A stretch of 64,000 nt of DNA, taken from contig NZ_PUHY01000001.1 of assembly GCF_002967765.1 (NCBI RefSeq), positions 362,289 to 426,288 of the forward strand, read 5' to 3'. Below the pieces are notes generated by a model. That model searched no databases and was not told the origin of the DNA. It saw only the letters and a program-made list of their open reading frames with translations. Position numbers and translations under genes: made by a program. The stretch comes from Blastopirellula marina. GTDB taxonomy: Bacteria > Planctomycetota > Planctomycetia > Pirellulales > Pirellulaceae. Below, piece by piece: positions 44,313-54,715 of this stretch (position 1 is the stretch's first letter; the number at the start of each line of letters is the position of its first letter).

Positions 44313-45059
44313 ATGAGTAAAAACATCGAAGGAAAAGTTGTTGTCATAACCGGAGCGAGTAGTGGTCTCGGGGAGGCAACCGCTCGGCACCTTGCAGCGG
44401 CAGGAGCAAAGGTCGTGCTAGGAGCTCGGCGGGAGGATCGTCTTCGAACATTAGTTAATGAGTTGACTGCGGACGGCAAGGAGGCGATCGCGGTTAGGAC
44501 CGATGTAACCGATCGCGACCAAGTCAAAGCACTTGTGGATTCCGCCATCGAGAAGTTCGGCCGAATCGATGTGATGGTGAACAATGCCGGGCTGATGCAG
44601 CAGTCACCAATAGAAGCGTTCAAGGTCGACGAGTGGGACGACATGATTGACGTGAACGTTAAGGGCGTACTATACGGCATCGCCGCGGCCATGCCCCATA
44701 TGCAGAAACAAAAGTCGGGGCACATTATCAATGTTTCGTCGGTTGCGGGGCATAAAGTGACGCCAGCCGGGGCCGTCTATTGCGCAACGAAGCATGCGGT
44801 GCGTGCGATCTCGGAAGGACTACGTAGCGAGGTGAAAGCCTACAACATGCGCACCACCATCATTTCGCCAGGCGCCGTTGCTACGGAACTTCCGTCGCAT
44901 ATTACTCATGCGGAATCACATGAAGGAATTAACCAGTACTACGAACAAGTTGCTGTTCCGCCGGAATCGTTCGCAAGAGCTGTTGCTTTCGCAATTGAAC
45001 AACCAGACGAGGTCGATATTAACGAGATACTCTACCGCCCCACAAAACAGGAACTCTAA
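44313..45059 (+). CDS. SDR-family oxidoreductase
   Basis: A 248-aa short-chain dehydrogenase. The cofactor motif is TGASSGLG (13-20), with an ARRxDRL-type segment after strand 2 suggesting NADP(H). NNAG, the catalytic Ser in INVSSVAGH and Y156-x3-K160 (YCATK) are intact. The sequence is of the YdfG/serine-dehydrogenase-like group ([24 protein letters not shown]). It probably reduces a small aldehyde or ketone. It has an AAGGAG Shine-Dalgarno and follows DUF2255 by 45 bp. Confidence 0.92.
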   Translation: MSKNIEGKVVVITGASSGLGEATARHLAAAGAKVVLGARREDRLRTLVNELTADGKEAIAVRTDVTDRDQVKALVDSAIEKFGRIDVMVNNAGLMQQSPIEAFKVDEWDDMIDVNVKGVLYGIAAAMPHMQKQKSGHIINVSSVAGHKVTPAGAVYCATKHAVRAISEGLRSEVKAYNMRTTIISPGAVATELPSHITHAESHEGINQYYEQVAVPPESFARAVAFAIEQPDEVDINEILYRPTKQEL

Positions 45060-45113
45060 GTCGTTTCCGTATCTCAATATCGCTTCACCGTCTAAGTTTG
45101 ATAGGACTCGTTT

Positions 45114-45875
45114 ATGAATATCTCTTTTGAAAACCAAGTCGCCCTCGTTACCGGCGCGGCGTCTGGGATGGGGCTTGCCACTGCTCAGGCGTTCGCAGAA
45201 GCAGGAGCCAAAGTTGTTCTCGCAGACTTTCGGGAGGATGTCGTCCAAAAGGAGGCAGATAAGCTCGTCGCAGCTGGCAAAACGGCAATTGCCATTGGCT
45301 GCGATGTAAGTAACGACACCCAGATCGAAGCCATGATTGCTCGCACCGTATCGCACTTTGGCCGATTGGATGTTGCGTTCAATAACGCCGGCGTAATGGC
45401 CAAGGCAGCTCCGATCGCCGAAAGCTCGCACGAGGAATGGGAACGTGTTATCGGCATTAATCTCCGAGGGGTATGGAACTGCATGAAGCACGAGCTCAGG
45501 CAAATGGAAGAGCAAGGAAGCGGTGCAATTGTCAACAATGCGTCGGTTGGAGCACTCACCGGAAACCCAGGCATCGCCTCGTACATCGCATCAAAGCATG
45601 GTGTGGTCGGACTCACGCGAACCGCGGCTTTGGAGTACGTGAAGAAGGGAATTCGCGTTAACGCTGTGAATCCCGGCCTGATCGATACGCAGGTCGCTCG
45701 GGATGTCGTCAGTGGAGATGAACAGGCATACGACGAGTTTGCCAAGCGTGTGCCGATCGGACGAGCAGGACGTCCCGACGAGATCGCATCGGCGGTCCTG
45801 TGGTTATGCAGCTCCGGAGCAAGCTATGTCGTTGGCCAAGCCCTAACCATTGATGGTGGTTTGACTGTCGGTTAG
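45114..45875 (+). CDS. SDR-family oxidoreductase, glucose-1-dehydrogenase-like
   Basis: A 253-aa classical SDR. TGAASGMG (13-20) binds the cofactor; the D in LADFRED after strand 2 suggests NAD(H). NNAG, the Ser in VNNASVGAL and Y157-x3-K161 (YIASK) form the active site. The C-terminus (GQALTIDGGLTVG) is typical of the glucose-1-dehydrogenase/3-oxoacyl-ACP-reductase type. It ends the aldehyde/electrophile cluster, 54 bp after the previous SDR. The two SDRs are different subfamilies and not a recent tandem duplication. Confidence 0.92.
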   Translation: MNISFENQVALVTGAASGMGLATAQAFAEAGAKVVLADFREDVVQKEADKLVAAGKTAIAIGCDVSNDTQIEAMIARTVSHFGRLDVAFNNAGVMAKAAPIAESSHEEWERVIGINLRGVWNCMKHELRQMEEQGSGAIVNNASVGALTGNPGIASYIASKHGVVGLTRTAALEYVKKGIRVNAVNPGLIDTQVARDVVSGDEQAYDEFAKRVPIGRAGRPDEIASAVLWLCSSGASYVVGQALTIDGGLTVG

Positions 45876-45960
45876 CTAAACATGCAGGTAACGAAGGGAG
45901 TTGAGAAAGTAACCGGCTCGAGCGGAATTCATGCGGGCATCACGCGATCAGATCAGCGTT

Positions 45961-45972
45961 GTCAGATCTGAC
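45961..45972. promoter_or_regulatory. Perfect 12-bp palindrome upstream of the PQQ-like gene
   Basis: GTCAGATCTGAC reads the same on both strands. It lies 120 bp upstream of the PQQ-like repeat gene and 86 bp beyond the last SDR. It may be a dimeric regulator site or part of an end-of-operon structure. No other support is visible. Confidence 0.25.
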
Positions 45973-46091
45973 GTCTGTGCCTCATTATCGTTCGCTGCTC
46001 ACTGAGGAGAAGCCTCCCTCGGAGCGCGAAACTTTTTATTACCGCTGGTGTTAACTGATACAGATTCTCTCCTCCGAAGAAAGGACCTCTT

Positions 46092-47384
46092 GTGCGCGGT
46101 TTTGCTTTCACCACATTGCTTGTTTCTGTTGTCTGCATTTCATCAATAGCGGAAGGGGACGATTGGCCCAGATTCGGCGGGCCTAATCGCAATGCAAAAT
46201 CGCAAGAAACTGGACTGCTTCAACAGTGGCCAGAGAGCGGCCCACCTCTCGTCTGGAAAGTATCGGATATTGGCCAAGCGATGGGAGGGATCGCCGTTAG
46301 TGAAGGTCGTATTTACACGACCGGCGATATCAACGGCACGGCTTGGCTGCTCGCCCTCGATGAACAGAACGGAAAGCGGCTCTGGAAAGCGAAGATCGGC
46401 CGTAGCGGAAATCCCGGATTTATCTTCCAACCGGATGGTCCCCGTTCGACGCCGACGATTGAAGATGGACGTATCTATGTTCTTGGTCAGTACGGTGATT
46501 TTGTCTGCGTCACGACCGATGGAGAAGAGCTTTGGCGAACGCACTACGTCGACGATCTAAATGGCATTATGCCGAAGTGGGGTTACAGCGAATCACCGCT
46601 GATTGACGGCGATCAAATCCTGTGCGAGCCTAGCGGTCCAGAAGCAACGTTGGTAGCACTCGATAAGAAGACTGGTCAACAGAAATGGGCATGCCATGTG
46701 CCGGCCGGCAAATTCAATCCACGCTACGGAAACGAATCGGCCGCTGGGTACTCGTCGGCAATCGTTATCGACTTCGAAGGGATTCGCCAGTATGTCCAAT
46801 TCACATCAACCACGCTGGCCGGGATTTCAGCAGCAGACGGAAAATTGTTGTGGCGCTATGATCATCCGGCTAATACACATCGGATCCCCTGCTCTACACC
46901 AATTTATCAAGATGGACTCGTGTTCGCATCGACGGCCTATGACGCAGGCGGTGGCGCGGTCAAACTACGCAAGACCAAGGACGGAGGCGTTGAAGCGGAC
47001 GAAGTATACTTCAGTCCAGAAATGAAGAACCAACACGGTGGAATGATCGTTGTTGATGGTTGCCTTTACGGCGCTGCTGGTGGCAACCGAGGTGGCTTTC
47101 TGGTATGCCTCGATTTCCAAACTGGCGATGTCTTGTGGCGTGAAAGAGACGCGCCGAAGGGGTCGTTGATGATGGCGGATGGTCGTCTCTATCTTCGTGC
47201 CGAGAGCGGCACGATGATCTTGATCGAACCCAATCGACAGGAATACGTCGAACGTGGCCGATTCGAGCAGCCTGATCGCACACGTGAGCCCGCTTGGACA
47301 CATCCAGTTGTCGCAAACGGAAAGCTTTATATCCGCGACCAAAACCAACTATTCTGTTATAAGGTCGCACGCGACCAAGAGTAG
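46092..47384 (+). CDS. PQQ-like beta-propeller repeat secreted protein
   Basis: A 430-aa exported protein with a Sec signal peptide (residues ~1-22). It starts at GTG. The mature part is a chain of PQQ-binding-like beta-propeller repeats with the W-x-x-x-x-G-x-L-like pattern: WLLALDEQNGKRLWKAKIG, VALDKKTGQQKWACHVP, AGISAADGKLLWRYDHP and VCLDFQTGDVLWRERDAP. The opening DDWPRFGGPNRN is typical of planctomycete outer-membrane or periplasmic PQQ-repeat proteins. These are usually not quinoprotein dehydrogenases (no PQQ ligand set or cysteine pair is evident) but act as binding or scaffold domains. Single gene, convergent with the transglutaminase-like gene. Confidence 0.9.
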   Translation: MRGFAFTTLLVSVVCISSIAEGDDWPRFGGPNRNAKSQETGLLQQWPESGPPLVWKVSDIGQAMGGIAVSEGRIYTTGDINGTAWLLALDEQNGKRLWKAKIGRSGNPGFIFQPDGPRSTPTIEDGRIYVLGQYGDFVCVTTDGEELWRTHYVDDLNGIMPKWGYSESPLIDGDQILCEPSGPEATLVALDKKTGQQKWACHVPAGKFNPRYGNESAAGYSSAIVIDFEGIRQYVQFTSTTLAGISAADGKLLWRYDHPANTHRIPCSTPIYQDGLVFASTAYDAGGGAVKLRKTKDGGVEADEVYFSPEMKNQHGGMIVVDGCLYGAAGGNRGGFLVCLDFQTGDVLWRERDAPKGSLMMADGRLYLRAESGTMILIEPNRQEYVERGRFEQPDRTREPAWTHPVVANGKLYIRDQNQLFCYKVARDQE

Positions 47385-47448
47385 CGACGACGCCATGTTA
47401 CCATGTGTTTACTATTGGCAACGCACGAGTGATGAGGCAATCTTGACG

Positions 47449-49482
47449 TTACTCGGCGATAATCGTCACGGACATGTCTTTGATGTTTTCACCCGTTGGA
47501 ACGACGAACTCTACTGATTCCCTCCCTTCGTCAAACCCCCGTTCGTATCGTTTTTCCTGCCCTGCTTCTTCCCAGGCGTAGATTATCTTGACTGGCTCCG
47601 GAGTTGAGGATTGGTGAATTCCGTACGCCTCAAAGTCACAGAGCCCCGTGGTATAGCCACCCAGATAAAGATGAATTCGCACGAGGACAGACTTAACATT
47701 CGCCGTCGAGACATCCGCGGATCCCGCTAACCATCCCATCGAGTAGTTGTTGTCGTTCGGGATGTCAGCCTTTGCCATTGGTTGCCACGACATTCCACTA
47801 TCGGTCGACACTTCCAGGCGAAAGTCGGAATCTTCGGGCATCGGCACGCGTAACGCAACCATCGCCGCCGCATTCACTTGCAAGAGTGGTTGAGGCGAAT
47901 CGATTCGATAAACAATTTGTCCTGGCTTGTTGTTCGTTGTCCAGTATGCCTTTTCACCAACGTGGCGCTGACCTTGATAGCTCACATTCGGCGAACGCAT
48001 TTCTTTAACTTCGCTCGGCAATAGCGATTCATCTCCAGGGATGAAAACGGGCTCTACCCGTGTTACGCCTCGCGAGCGACAACGATAGGTCACGTTGCAA
48101 CCCTCAGGCGTTAAACGAGGATACATCGCTTGATTCATCTGACAAACCGTTTTGAAATAAACGGAGATAAGCTCGTTATCTCCATCCATGACAAATCTAA
48201 TTTGCCAGTGATAGCGTCCCTTGACCATTTCGGTAATGTCGAAGCGAAACTCCCCCTCTACCGAATCGCCCTGTTGCCATGTTACGCCACCGTCAATGGA
48301 AACGCTGACATTCACCTTGCCTTGAACTTCGCCGGTGATCACGCAACCATCGGTGGCTTTACCTGTCATCGAGTCCTTGTCATCGACTGGGTCTCCAGCG
48401 ATCACGTAGGGAGAATCATGGAAGAAGGTCACAAACGCTGGCTCTCCGTCCGAACTCTTGATTTCTGATGCGTCCGAGACCATAAGATTAGCAGACTTGG
48501 AAACAACTCCTTCCAAGTAGTTGGAGCTTGATAGGTCTGGCTCGTACAAGAATTCAGCGTTGCAGTAACTTGCATTTCCCATTGCCTGTTCAGGATCAAG
48601 CTTCTCAGCATGTTCCACTTTTGCAGAGTTGACAAATGTCCAATTGCGAGACGGCCCCCCCGTTTTTTTGGGAGAAGCGTACCAGAACCGTCTCTTTTCG
48701 AGGCCTCCATATGCGTCACGATCGAACCGGCGGGTAAATCGCTCACCACTTCTCAGTCGTACAATTCCTGGATTGGCAGCGTAACCAGTGGAATACATGC
48801 GATAGAAGTTCTCCTCTCCCTCAGATGCCACTTGCTCCCAACCCTGCTTCATTGCTTGAAAATCAGCTGGCCACGCGAACGGATAACATGGAAGCGGTGG
48901 GTTGGTATGCTTCACCAAGTCTGGGTTCGCGGCGATATCGCGATAACCAGCAACCGTTCTATCTTCGCAGAACACGAGTCCTGCCATGTCGGTATCGAAA
49001 GCATGCCACGATCGATCGTAAAACACTTCACTATTGGTATGTCCAGGAAATGCGCGACGTCGCGTCTGGAAGCCCAACGCTTGCCAATAGGGTTCGTTCC
49101 AAGCGTGGACAGTCCCGCATAGACCGTACCCATAACTGAAGCGCGCAACATTGGCATCAAATGGCGTTAGTGCATCCTTCGGATTACCAGGGTCCGGAAC
49201 AACGTTGCCCACTCGCCATTCTTGGGGCGAAGTTTCATGGTACTGATGCTGAAGCATCCACAGATACAAAGCAATCGCCTTCCCTTGCGTAGTCTTCGAT
49301 TCAGCCGTTGCGAACGCGACACAATCCTCGACCGTCTGAAATGCACCTTCGCCTGGGTAAACGGAGTGATCGGTGCGGAGCGTCGGATCGCCAATCTCGG
49401 CCAGGACGTGCGGAACGGCTCCGAACATCCCTAGCAGTACCATGCACGATGCGAACGTCGTTTTACTTCGACTCATTTGCAT
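47449..49482 (-). CDS. Secreted transglutaminase-like protein
   Basis: A 677-aa exported protein with a Sec signal peptide (residues 1-29). The transglutaminase/protease-like triad is visible in order: C122 (YGYGLCGTVHAW), H148 (FPGHTNSEVF) and D163 (WHAFDTD). The C-terminal ~300 residues are beta-rich with an exo-alpha-sialidase-like phrase (VSIDGGVTW), and a repeated VSTDSGMSW segment. Such proteins are typical of planctomycetes with many polysaccharide-active enzymes. Substrate, whether peptide cross-linking or hydrolysis, is not determined. It follows a CE15-like hydrolase gene (49564-51306) on the same strand by 81 bp, so they may form an operon. Confidence 0.85.
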   Translation of the reverse strand: MQMSRSKTTFASCMVLLGMFGAVPHVLAEIGDPTLRTDHSVYPGEGAFQTVEDCVAFATAESKTTQGKAIALYLWMLQHQYHETSPQEWRVGNVVPDPGNPKDALTPFDANVARFSYGYGLCGTVHAWNEPYWQALGFQTRRRAFPGHTNSEVFYDRSWHAFDTDMAGLVFCEDRTVAGYRDIAANPDLVKHTNPPLPCYPFAWPADFQAMKQGWEQVASEGEENFYRMYSTGYAANPGIVRLRSGERFTRRFDRDAYGGLEKRRFWYASPKKTGGPSRNWTFVNSAKVEHAEKLDPEQAMGNASYCNAEFLYEPDLSSSNYLEGVVSKSANLMVSDASEIKSSDGEPAFVTFFHDSPYVIAGDPVDDKDSMTGKATDGCVITGEVQGKVNVSVSIDGGVTWQQGDSVEGEFRFDITEMVKGRYHWQIRFVMDGDNELISVYFKTVCQMNQAMYPRLTPEGCNVTYRCRSRGVTRVEPVFIPGDESLLPSEVKEMRSPNVSYQGQRHVGEKAYWTTNNKPGQIVYRIDSPQPLLQVNAAAMVALRVPMPEDSDFRLEVSTDSGMSWQPMAKADIPNDNNYSMGWLAGSADVSTANVKSVLVRIHLYLGGYTTGLCDFEAYGIHQSSTPEPVKIIYAWEEAGQEKRYERGFDEGRESVEFVVPTGENIKDMSVTIIAE

Positions 49483-49563
49483 AACGTTATTCGTTTTAGA
49501 TAGGGGAAGTGCGACAAGGACTTACCGTTTGATTCATTTGTCTAGTGCGGCGAGGCAATCGAC

Positions 49564-51306
49564 TTAATCTTCCGCTGACATACGACTGGAAGGATTCCCC
49601 CTTCCCTCGGGACGTCGCCGATCGTTGGAGATACTCAGCTTATCGAGCTTGGCACCATCTTCTCGGTAAGCAATCTTCAAAACATGGTCGCCAGGCTCGA
49701 ACTGGTGAGTTGCCAGCAACATCCACTCCCAACCGCTGGTACGTAATCCGTTTACCATGATGTACGGTTCGTCGTTAACTTTCATCCAGAACGAATCGTC
49801 ATCAGCAGTGGGACAATTGATTCGTCCGTACACAAAGTAGTTTCCGGCTTCTTTAACTGAAAAACCTAAAGATACTCCGTTCTCATTGCCAACGGGGGCC
49901 ATTTGAATACTTTGCATTCCCTCTTCAACCGTGACAAAACGGCCACCTGATGCTTCGGTGTCGTCACCAACTCGCCAGTTGGAACCTACGTTTGCACCTT
50001 CCGCCTCGAACGTCATCGTGACGACGCCCGATGTATCCCGTGTCGGAAGCACTGCTTTTCCTTTGCCCCACCATGCGATCCAGCGGGAATGATCGACCGC
50101 GTCGAAGGAACTTCTCGTGACCGTTGTGTTTGCATCACTCTTTCTAAGTAAAAACTTATCAACAAATGCTTCTACCTCCGGACGTTGACTATCTGGGAGT
50201 TGACAATGTCCGTGGCCTCCCACGATCGAAAAGCCGAAGCGATCTTCAATTCCGAATTCCTTCCATACTTCGTGTGCGGCTCGGCTGGAAACATAACCTG
50301 ACTCTTCCGCCAACCAAGCATAGTCTGTATTCCCGAGTACGAGTAACGCACGCGGAGCGACCATCGCCATCAATTCGTGATGGTCCATCGGTAATTTGGC
50401 GACATTCTGGCCGGAAAACTGAAACATGCTTCCCATAAACCAAGCACGGCTGGTTGCCCCCAACGTCTCCACCTTGCCAAGTGTTTCGGAAACGCGCCAA
50501 GCCGCTGCGCCACCCCCACCGGGCTCTTGAGCAATCGTCAAGGCAATTCGCTCGTCGAATGCTCCAGCAAAGAGAGCCATTTTGCCGGCAAACGAGCAGC
50601 CAGTAATCGCCAAATGTTCCAGATCAATGGGAAGATCATCACTTACGAGTTCTAGGCCGTCGATCAGACGACTGACGCCCCATGACCAAGCACAGTAAGC
50701 CCCAATATGCGTGGAATCCGGATAGAGCCGATTAATTGGCTCTTGGCCACGTTTTTGGGTATGCGCCATCACTTGACTGAAGTTGAAGGGAATCATCGCA
50801 ATGTTACGACTCGAAAAGATTTCACTCGGTAAACTTCCCGAACCGCGTCCAATGCCAATTACTGCGGGGAAAGGTCCATCCCCTGCCGGCAGATTAATCT
50901 TCGAAGAGAGTGTTAACGTTTCACCTTCAATTGTGACTTTGACGGTCAATACTCCATTCGCGTAATTCGCGGTTATCTCCTCAGGTCGACCTGGCTTCTT
51001 TCCGATCTCGTAGTGCTCGATCTCAGACCTAATCTCAGACCGGCGTCTAGCCCACTCTTCGAACCGAAGAACACGACCACTACCGTCTGACCACATCAAA
51101 GGATCGGGAAGAGGTTTTATTCGAGGAAGGTCTGCGAGATTGGGCAGGACGGGCGGTGGAAAGTTAACTCCAGTGTTTTCAACAGAATAGACCAAAGGCG
51201 GTGTGGTACTCCTTTTCTCGTCGGCATCTTGCGCTCGACATAGGGAACTGTGGAGAATCAAGAATAATTGCACGAATACTACGACTAAAAGCGGTAATCG
51301 ATTCAT
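49564..51306 (-). CDS. CE15-like glucuronoyl esterase with C-terminal carbohydrate-binding-like domain
   Basis: A 580-aa exported alpha/beta hydrolase with a signal peptide (residues ~1-25). The serine nucleophile S238 sits in GCSFAGK, which fits the CE15 signature G-C-S-x-x-G-K. The acidic position is probably E261 (QEPGGGGA). The His is in GGHGHCQLPDSQ near residue 365. CE15 enzymes cleave ester links between glucuronic acid of xylan and lignin. The C-terminal ~170 residues are beta-sandwich-like (FEAEGANVGSNWRVGDD, YFVYGRINCPTADDDSFWMKV), resembling a carbohydrate-binding module. Fits plant or algal polysaccharide use. Confidence 0.85.
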   Translation of the reverse strand: MNRLPLLVVVFVQLFLILHSSLCRAQDADEKRSTTPPLVYSVENTGVNFPPPVLPNLADLPRIKPLPDPLMWSDGSGRVLRFEEWARRRSEIRSEIEHYEIGKKPGRPEEITANYANGVLTVKVTIEGETLTLSSKINLPAGDGPFPAVIGIGRGSGSLPSEIFSSRNIAMIPFNFSQVMAHTQKRGQEPINRLYPDSTHIGAYCAWSWGVSRLIDGLELVSDDLPIDLEHLAITGCSFAGKMALFAGAFDERIALTIAQEPGGGGAAAWRVSETLGKVETLGATSRAWFMGSMFQFSGQNVAKLPMDHHELMAMVAPRALLVLGNTDYAWLAEESGYVSSRAAHEVWKEFGIEDRFGFSIVGGHGHCQLPDSQRPEVEAFVDKFLLRKSDANTTVTRSSFDAVDHSRWIAWWGKGKAVLPTRDTSGVVTMTFEAEGANVGSNWRVGDDTEASGGRFVTVEEGMQSIQMAPVGNENGVSLGFSVKEAGNYFVYGRINCPTADDDSFWMKVNDEPYIMVNGLRTSGWEWMLLATHQFEPGDHVLKIAYREDGAKLDKLSISNDRRRPEGRGNPSSRMSAED

Positions 51307-51630
51307 GCTAAGACTCGCTACTCAGATAAGAGAGGTGGGGCGTTTCGCTTGCAGAGGCAGGTTGCTCGACCAAACAGAAAAATGACCTACCAAACCGCAT
51401 CGCAGAGTGAGACAACTCCGATTCTAGCAACCTCTGAACCGGTAGTCGCTATTTAAGTTACCCAAAACTTTGGCGCGATACGCGTTAGTAGAAATCAGCA
51501 GATAGCTAAAGGCACACCATTACGTTGATGGACATAGCTACCGCCCGAGATTCGGTAGACCAGACCTTCCCATCATCGCAAATCAAGTTAAATCCTGGCG
51601 CCCCTTCTTGCCTAGATTCCTGATCGAAAT
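51307..51630. other. Intergenic stretch between two minus-strand genes
   Basis: This 324-bp gap lies between the CE15-like gene and the end of the DHA2 exporter gene. It holds no open frame of protein-like quality, no clear hairpin and no tRNA. The promoter of the esterase/transglutaminase operon is presumably here, but I could not place it. Confidence 0.5.
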
Positions 51631-53115
51631 CTACTTCTCAAACTTCGGCTTTTCTGCCGGCAAGACGAATAGAATCGCAACGACGAGCGCAATGCAGAGC
51701 ATCACGCCGCCGCCAGTCGTTGCCGCGTCGATACGATGAGCGAGAAGTTGCACACCTTGAATTGATGGCAAATCAGCCGAAGCGAAAACCAACACCAAGG
51801 CAGACAGACCAAGCGTGCCACCGAGTTGATGGGCTACGTTAACGGCACCCGATGCCGCTCCTTGGTGTTCGTCAGGAACTCCCGACACTCCCGCCACCGT
51901 CAATGGCCCCAGTGCAAAACCGTTGCCAAATCCTACAAACAGCATCGGAAGGGCAATGTCCCACCAATACGATCCACCAGCATCAGCCTGGCCTAGCCAA
52001 AGCATCCCTGTCGCACTAAGTCCTAATGCTAGTGCCACGACAATGCCATTTCCAAAGAGATTGGTCATCCGTGGCACCGCCATCGCAGAGATAAACGTCG
52101 GAACCGAGACAGGCAAAAAGCCGATGCCTGCCATTAAAGGAGAAAATCCAAACACTTCCTGCATGAACTGCGTGGTGAAGAAAAAGAAACTAACCATGGC
52201 CCCGAGGAACAGCATACGTGACACGTAAGCGCCGGATCGTTCGCGACTAAGGAAAAGCCAATAGGGCAGCATCGGGTGATCTGCCCGTCCCTCGTTAATG
52301 ATGAACAACGTCAGCAACACCACCGCTACGCTAATGGCTGCCAATGTTAGCGGATCACTCCAGCCCACTTCCGCGGTTCGGATAATTCCAAACACCAATG
52401 CGCCCATGCCGATTGTTGAACCGAGTGATCCCAATAGGTCAAACTTACCTGGACGACTCGCTGAGTTCGTGAGGTATTTCGACGCTGCCCAATACAGACC
52501 AATTCCAATCGGAACATTGATCAGGAAGCCAACTCGCCATGATAGCTGATCAGCGAAGATACCACCGACCACCAAACCGAAAGTCGACCCAGCTCCGGCT
52601 ACCATCGAATAGTAGGCTAGGGCCTTTGTGCGTGCAGGCCCCTCGGCAAACGTCGTCGATATCAAAGAGAGAACGGTCGGGGCCAATATGGCCGCTCCAA
52701 TGCCCTGCACTGCCCGGCCAAGAATCAGCCAGGAGGGTGCCTGCGCAAGACCAATCGCGAGCGAAGCTACTGTGAAGACGGACAACCCCCAAAGAAGCAT
52801 TCGCTTCCTACCAAACAGGTCGCCCGCACGCGCACCCATTAACAGAAATCCACCAAAGCAGAGCAAATAGGCATTCTGGACCCATGAGAGCCCTACCGGC
52901 GAAAAACCAAGACCCTCGCGAATGTCAGGCAACCCAGTAACGACGATCGAGATATCGAGAACAATCATGAAATAGCAAGTCAGCACGATCGCCAGAACAG
53001 TCTTCGCGTTATCGCGGACTGGAAGTGATGCTGACTGCCATTGCGGATCAGGATCACCCAATTCGAGGGAGGCCTCCGTTGCCGTAATCTCTTCATCGGC
53101 TGGTTCGATGATCAT
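51631..53115 (-). CDS. DHA2-type MFS drug exporter (EmrB/QacA family)
   Basis: A 494-aa membrane protein with about 14 hydrophobic segments. It has the MFS motif A region (GARAGDLFGRKRML, between TM2 and TM3) and the acidic D in TM1 (MIVLDISIVVTGLPDI), both characteristic of the DHA2 group of H+ antiporters. These export a range of drugs and cationic or amphipathic compounds. The N-terminal tail of ~40 residues is acidic and cytoplasmic. It stands alone. Immediately upstream is a pseudogene of an aldo/keto reductase on the same strand, so the two may once have been one unit. Confidence 0.9.
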   Translation of the reverse strand: MIIEPADEEITATEASLELGDPDPQWQSASLPVRDNAKTVLAIVLTCYFMIVLDISIVVTGLPDIREGLGFSPVGLSWVQNAYLLCFGGFLLMGARAGDLFGRKRMLLWGLSVFTVASLAIGLAQAPSWLILGRAVQGIGAAILAPTVLSLISTTFAEGPARTKALAYYSMVAGAGSTFGLVVGGIFADQLSWRVGFLINVPIGIGLYWAASKYLTNSASRPGKFDLLGSLGSTIGMGALVFGIIRTAEVGWSDPLTLAAISVAVVLLTLFIINEGRADHPMLPYWLFLSRERSGAYVSRMLFLGAMVSFFFFTTQFMQEVFGFSPLMAGIGFLPVSVPTFISAMAVPRMTNLFGNGIVVALALGLSATGMLWLGQADAGGSYWWDIALPMLFVGFGNGFALGPLTVAGVSGVPDEHQGAASGAVNVAHQLGGTLGLSALVLVFASADLPSIQGVQLLAHRIDAATTGGGVMLCIALVVAILFVLPAEKPKFEK

Positions 53116-53218
53116 CTATTTCTTTCACTTCAGCGGTCGCCGGAATGACAACTCCGGTAACCAATATGGTCAGGGATCGACACAACCCGCATCGTTCGAT
53201 ACAGCTATCTAAAGATCA

Positions 53219-53804
<586 letters not shown>

Positions 53805-53815
53805 TGATAACTTGC

Positions 53816-54165
53816 GATTACCGCGAATTCCTGTCCTTATATTTTTTTGGTCTTTGGAGTTTTTTTCGTTTCCCGCAACTTATCTCAGCGGTCTTGTGAC
53901 GTTGCTAGTCATCTCTCGAAAACGATGCAGCAACGCATTTGTTCTCACGATAGCGTCGTGTGATTTTGTAGGTTCTTTTCTGCCCAGCTCGACACTTGTT
54001 GTGCTATTACTCTCAGCGATTTCTGAAACGGAGTTACCTACAGAGAACAGATATCTAGCAACTCGAATCATCCGGGCAGACCGTAGCGAACTGGAAGAAC
54101 GCATCCGAAAGACAGCGTTAACCAATATTCGATAGTGTACAAATCCAAGCATTAGCTCGGCATCT
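53816..54165. other. Region without a supported gene next to the pseudogene
   Basis: Two overlapping open frames cross this stretch, one per strand (plus 53767-54135, minus 53880-54152). Neither shows a family motif or a Shine-Dalgarno. The region may be decayed remnants of a regulator gene linked to the aldo/keto reductase, but nothing recognisable remains. A strong hairpin ends it at 54166-54202. Confidence 0.4.
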
Positions 54166-54202
54166 CGTTTCCTCGTGGCTTCCCCTTCACCACGAGGAAA
54201 CG
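54166..54202 (-). terminator. Strong hairpin after the heavy-metal efflux operon
   Basis: Arms CGTTTCCTCGTGG (54166-54178) and CCACGAGGAAACG (54190-54202) pair perfectly over 13 bp around an 11-nt loop. It lies 17 bp past the last gene (54219) of the minus-strand metal-efflux operon. No T-run follows on that strand, so it may act with Rho or protect the 3' end. Confidence 0.6.
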
Positions 54203-54218
54203 ATTACGCCAGAACTGA

Positions 54219-54665
54219 TCATTTCTGCGCGGATTTGAGCGATGCCAAGTAGAGCTCATCAAGCTTCTTCATATAAGCCTTTGGATCCTTAGCAATCTTC
54301 TCCGTACATGGTGGACAGCAGACGTAGAAGATTTGCCCATCGACAATCGTCCATTTTGCCTTCGCCGACAGCTTGTTCTCCATGACGGGACAAATACCTT
54401 GCGCTTTGGCAAAGTTGTTGTGAATGGTCGCCCAATGGGTTGGGTTAACCTGCTTTTTCAAACACCCTTTACAACAAACGAATACGATTTCTTCGCCGAT
54501 CTTCACTTTCAGGGGAGTTCCCATCGAGCCTAGTTTCTGGCCGGAAATCGGGCAGATCTCTTGTACTGCGACATGGATCTTATCATGCTCTGAAAGCTCC
54601 TGTGCTCGAACGCTCGTGGCCGTCGCAGTGATCAACAAAGCGGCGATTAGCATTAGTGATTTCAT
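54219..54665 (-). CDS. Secreted Cys-rich heavy-metal-binding protein
   Basis: A 148-aa exported protein with a Sec signal peptide (residues 1-21, ending VRA). It has two copies of a metal-binding module with the order CP-[IV]-x, then FVCCKGC or YVCCPPC: ICPISGQKLGSMGTP with VCCKGC, and ICPVMENKLSA with VCCPPC. The first copy is nearly identical in pattern to the C-terminal module of the adaptor encoded upstream (ICPVTEMPLGSMGTP with LCCEGC). The CC-x2-C cluster resembles YHS/TRASH-type metal sites. It is likely a periplasmic metal (copper) chaperone or buffer for the RND pump. It follows the pump gene by 50 bp. Confidence 0.75.
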   Translation of the reverse strand: MKSLMLIAALLITATATSVRAQELSEHDKIHVAVQEICPISGQKLGSMGTPLKVKIGEEIVFVCCKGCLKKQVNPTHWATIHNNFAKAQGICPVMENKLSAKAKWTIVDGQIFYVCCPPCTEKIAKDPKAYMKKLDELYLASLKSAQK

Positions 54666-54715
54666 GTGATTGCTCCTCTCGTGAAAACGTAAAACAGGTT
54701 CGCGACCAACGGCAA

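Noticed and set aside
44313..45875. Tandem duplication of SDR genes
   Set aside because: The two proteins differ in cofactor-preference residues and C-termini and belong to different SDR subgroups, so recent duplication is unlikely.
53880..54152. Minus-strand frame of 90 codons that might be a regulator remnant
   Set aside because: Ser/Arg-rich and without a recognisable helix-turn-helix. Could be decayed coding sequence but nothing supports it.
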